Shown in pieces: positions 62,329 to 64,000 of a stretch of 64,000 nucleotides of DNA. The position numbers and the translations under genes were made by a program. The notes beneath the pieces are model-generated. The model worked only from the letters and a program-made list of their open reading frames with translations, was not told where the DNA came from and did no database searches. The DNA lies in the NCBI GenBank assembly GCA_030607875.1, contig JAUWJD010000001.1, positions 82,039-146,038 on the forward strand, written 5' to 3'. How positions within the stretch are numbered: the stretch's first letter is position 1; each line of letters starts with the position of its first letter. This stretch comes from Chloroflexota bacterium (GTDB taxonomy: Bacteria > Chloroflexota > Anaerolineae > UBA2200).

Positions 62329-62601
62329 ATGAAACTGAGGAGCCGTATCTACAATGAGCCCATTGAAATGCAAGAGCACCGTCACGGTTATATTCCACAG
62401 GCTTTTCTGTGGCACGGGCATTGTTACCGTGTCCACGCCGTGGAACGTTGTTGGACTGTCCTGAAACGGCGCCAGAATGTTGGGCGGCGCTGTTTCCTTG
62501 TACGTTGTGCCGAGGGCACCTTTGAGCTATACCAGAATCTGGCTACCAACACCTGGCACCTGCACAAGGCGCAATGGCATGAGAGGGCGCGCCTGGCGTG
62601 A
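62329..62601 (+). CDS. DUF6504-like protein
   Basis: A 90-residue protein. YNEPIEMQEHRHGYIPQAFL and WHGHCYRVHAVERCW match the pattern of DUF6504 (new beta strand, then FxWxGxxYxVxxVxxxW). The rest (RCFLVRCAEGTFELYQNLAT) is beta-rich. My recollection is that DUF6504 genes often sit near Y-family polymerase or ImuB-type mutasome genes in other bacteria; no such polymerase is here. AGAGGA precedes the ATG. Function unknown. Confidence 0.75.
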   Translation: MKLRSRIYNEPIEMQEHRHGYIPQAFLWHGHCYRVHAVERCWTVLKRRQNVGRRCFLVRCAEGTFELYQNLATNTWHLHKAQWHERARLA

Positions 62602-62631
62602 GTGGGGTGTTGGGTCTTGTGAGAGGTCGAG

Positions 62632-62859
62632 ATGAAAACGGGCTTGCTTTGGTTTGACGACAATCCCAGGGTGCCACTTGCTACCAAGATCGAGAATGCG
62701 GCACGGCGGTACCGCGAAAAGTTCGGAAGAACTCCTGACGTATGCTACGTGCACCCCCAGACCTTGGCTGGGGCGCAGAAGCTGCCAGCACACGTAAAGG
62801 TGGTCGAACGGGCCACTATACAGCCTAACAACTTCTGGATTGGTGTCAAGGCCTCCTGA
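62632..62859 (+). CDS. 75-residue conserved-looking protein of unknown function
   Basis: A small soluble protein, GLLWFDDNPRVPLATKIENA then YREKFGRTPDVCYVHPQTL. Its alternation of conserved-looking aromatic and acidic residues and its CYVHP motif suggest a real, folded family, but I cannot name a function. GAGG lies 6 nt before the ATG. It is the last gene of the SOS cassette, 30 nt after the DUF6504 gene, and is followed by a hairpin at 62897. Confidence 0.7.
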   Translation: MKTGLLWFDDNPRVPLATKIENAARRYREKFGRTPDVCYVHPQTLAGAQKLPAHVKVVERATIQPNNFWIGVKAS

Positions 62860-62896
62860 GTAAGCCAAGGATTGAAATCCGTGGCTGATATCGAAA

Positions 62897-62917
62897 AGTG
62901 CCCGCAGGCACTGGTTT
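62897..62917 (+). terminator. Terminator after the SOS cassette
   Basis: AGTGCC-4 nt-GGCACT followed by GGTTT. The 6-bp stem and short T run make a weak but well-placed terminator between the cassette and the convergent response-regulator gene. Confidence 0.5.
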
Positions 62918-63000
62918 CTGTCCCCTGATGGGGCTTCTCAGTTTGAGTTGGCTCTCCAGCAGTGCGATAGGCATGAGCGGACTAGCGGCAGCGGGATTCG

Positions 63001-63672
63001 TCAGGATTTGCCCTCGAAGCGGTAACCTACTCCGCGCACGGTGCGCAGTAATACGGGGTGTTTGGGGTTATCTTCAATCTTCGTCCGAAGCCAGCTTATG
63101 TGGACGTACAACGTCCGCAGATCATCCAGGTAGTCCGTGTCCCATACCTTTTTCATGATTACTTTGTGGCTTAACACCTGGCCTGGATTGCTCATCAACA
63201 TCTTGAGGAGCAAGAATTCTTTCGGCGTCAGACGATAGCGCTTCTTTCCCTTGGTCAAACGACGGAGGCGCAGATCGAGGCGTAGGCCCCCATAGCGGAG
63301 GACACGCAGCGTACGCTTTGGAAGCTTCCTCTGACGGTTCAGAGTATTCTCCACCGCAGCCAGCAATTCACGAAAGTCCAGTGGCTTGATGATGTACTCA
63401 ATGCCTTCTGTATCGCCGAGTTCGGCAGGAGATTCGACGAGCGCAATGATGGGGGCTGTCGTGAGATCACGCAGAGACCGGCATGTCTCGGCTGCCTCTC
63501 TAGCAGTGGCGGGAGCCTCCAGGAGCACCAGGCTTGCCTTGCGCCTCCGTACTCGTTTCTGGGCCTCCTCGAGTTCCAGTACAGTGATCTGATATCCTTT
63601 TTGCCGTAGGCTTTTGCTGAGGAGACCGGCAATGAGTCCTTCATTCTCAATGATCAGAATCTGCTTGGCCAT
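63001..63672 (-). CDS. Orphan OmpR-type response regulator with degenerate receiver
   Basis: A 223-residue DNA-binding protein. The receiver (1-115) is atypical: the acidic pocket reads IIENEG, the phospho-acceptor Asp is Glu (E52 in LVLLEAP), and the switch Thr/Ser is replaced (IIALVES), while the Lys is kept (IIKPLDF). The winged helix (130-222) is intact (RLTPKEFLLLKMLM, HISWLRTKIE, RTVRGVGYRFEG). No histidine kinase is adjacent. It likely acts without classical phosphorylation. It has its own promoter at 63765-63793. The target is unknown. Confidence 0.9.
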   Translation of the reverse strand: MAKQILIIENEGLIAGLLSKSLRQKGYQITVLELEEAQKRVRRRKASLVLLEAPATAREAAETCRSLRDLTTAPIIALVESPAELGDTEGIEYIIKPLDFRELLAAVENTLNRQRKLPKRTLRVLRYGGLRLDLRLRRLTKGKKRYRLTPKEFLLLKMLMSNPGQVLSHKVIMKKVWDTDYLDDLRTLYVHISWLRTKIEDNPKHPVLLRTVRGVGYRFEGKS

Positions 63673-64000
63673 GCTCAGATATGCCTCCCGACATGAGAAC
63701 CCAAGGGATGGGCTGACCAGAACCGACGGGGTCCCTGAGAGAGTGCTCCTCTATGGACGCCGGTATTATACAACAGGAATCCATTCTCCGCAACAATGGT
63801 GCTCCATTTGTCTCCTCGCTGAGGGAGATCAAGACGCGCACACCGACTGGCCTGGACACCGCACAGTCGCGAATTGGACTCGGTTCCATCTTGTGTTGGT
63901 GACGATTCTGGCAGTGTTGGTGAGCGCAAAGTGACGTTCGTACGTCTGGCGTGACATGCGGGCCGTCTTTGGCATCGCACACCGGGCGTAGGCATTCAGA
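63673..64000. other. Terminal intergenic region
   Basis: It contains the response-regulator promoter and otherwise no gene I can support. Short frames on both strands here have no ribosome-binding site or recognisable family. Confidence 0.5.
63765..63793 (-). promoter_or_regulatory. Promoter of the response-regulator gene
   Basis: On the minus strand TTGCGG (63793-63788), 17 nt, TATAAT (63770-63765), about 95 nt before the start codon. Confidence 0.6.

Noticed and set aside
63614..63995. Two frames of 106 codons at the window end
   Set aside because: They overlap the response-regulator promoter, lack start signals and have no recognisable protein sequence.
1..64000. tRNA, rRNA or riboswitch structures
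   Set aside because: None was recognised in the intergenic regions by eye; a covariance-model search would be needed to exclude small RNAs.

Overview
The window looks like a chromosomal segment of a Chloroflexota bacterium, most likely an Anaerolineae-type lineage. This is an inference from gene content and style, not a database result. The signs are an HspR-type MerR repressor inside a grpE/dnaJ/clp operon, a Gram-positive-type SOS box (GAAC-N4-GTTC), lipoprotein HtrA proteases, a sortilin-like (BNR) propeller protein, PMT-type membrane glycosyltransferases with C-terminal beta domains, and a lexA/FtsK-like/DUF6504 cassette. The DNA is moderately GC-rich. I see no rRNA, tRNA, CRISPR array, transposase or prophage structural gene.

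Layout: (1) 145-807, a minus-strand DUF4013 membrane protein. (2) 1140-4490, a ferrous-iron operon: DtxR/MntR-like regulator with its own FeoA domain, FeoA, FeoB and a cysteine-bearing FeoC-like protein. (3) 4962-15700, a heat-shock operon: grpE, dnaJ, two htrA lipoproteins, hspR, a Vms1/aeRF1-like release factor, clpB and clpC. It starts at a TTGACA/TAGAAT promoter overlapped by a HAIR-like HspR site, and dnaK is not present. (4) 15727-18583, a PfkB kinase remnant, uvrC and a DUF4126 membrane protein, all on the minus strand. (5) 18948-24957, a site-2 protease, an HD-domain protein disrupted by 27-bp repeats, a TyrA-like dehydrogenase, a GT4, a WbpD-like acetyltransferase and a phosphohexomutase. 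(6) 25049-38176, dnaE coupled to a giant propeller/ATPase membrane protein, two crotonases, a PMT-type glycosyltransferase and a ResB-like protein.

(7) 38424-58385 is a large surface-polysaccharide locus: six GT4s, three methyltransferases, two SDR epimerases, a Wzx-like flippase, a DUF2723 membrane protein, a Wzy/ligase fused to TPRs, a WecA/TagO-like initiating transferase and a WbpA-like UDP-sugar dehydrogenase. Together they could start, extend, flip and polymerise a lipid-linked glycan. No Wzz or Wza is seen, which fits a cell without a lipopolysaccharide-type outer membrane. (8) 58513-59648, a VTT-domain and a DUF420-like membrane protein. (9) 59943-62859, an SOS cassette: lexA with an operator inside its own promoter, a soluble FtsK-like motor behind two perfect SOS boxes, then a small membrane protein, a DUF6504 protein and a 75-residue unknown. 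(10) 63001-63672, an orphan OmpR-type regulator lacking the phospho-acceptor Asp.

A MITE-like repeat occurs in four places (about 4540, 20237, 22741 inverted, 38290) and contributes start, stop or upstream signals to neighbouring genes. The strongest candidates for undescribed biology are the SOS/FtsK-like/DUF6504 cassette, the propeller-membrane-ATPase fusion coupled to dnaE, the release factor embedded in the HspR/Clp operon, and the MITE-like family together with the two 27-bp in-frame repeat expansions.
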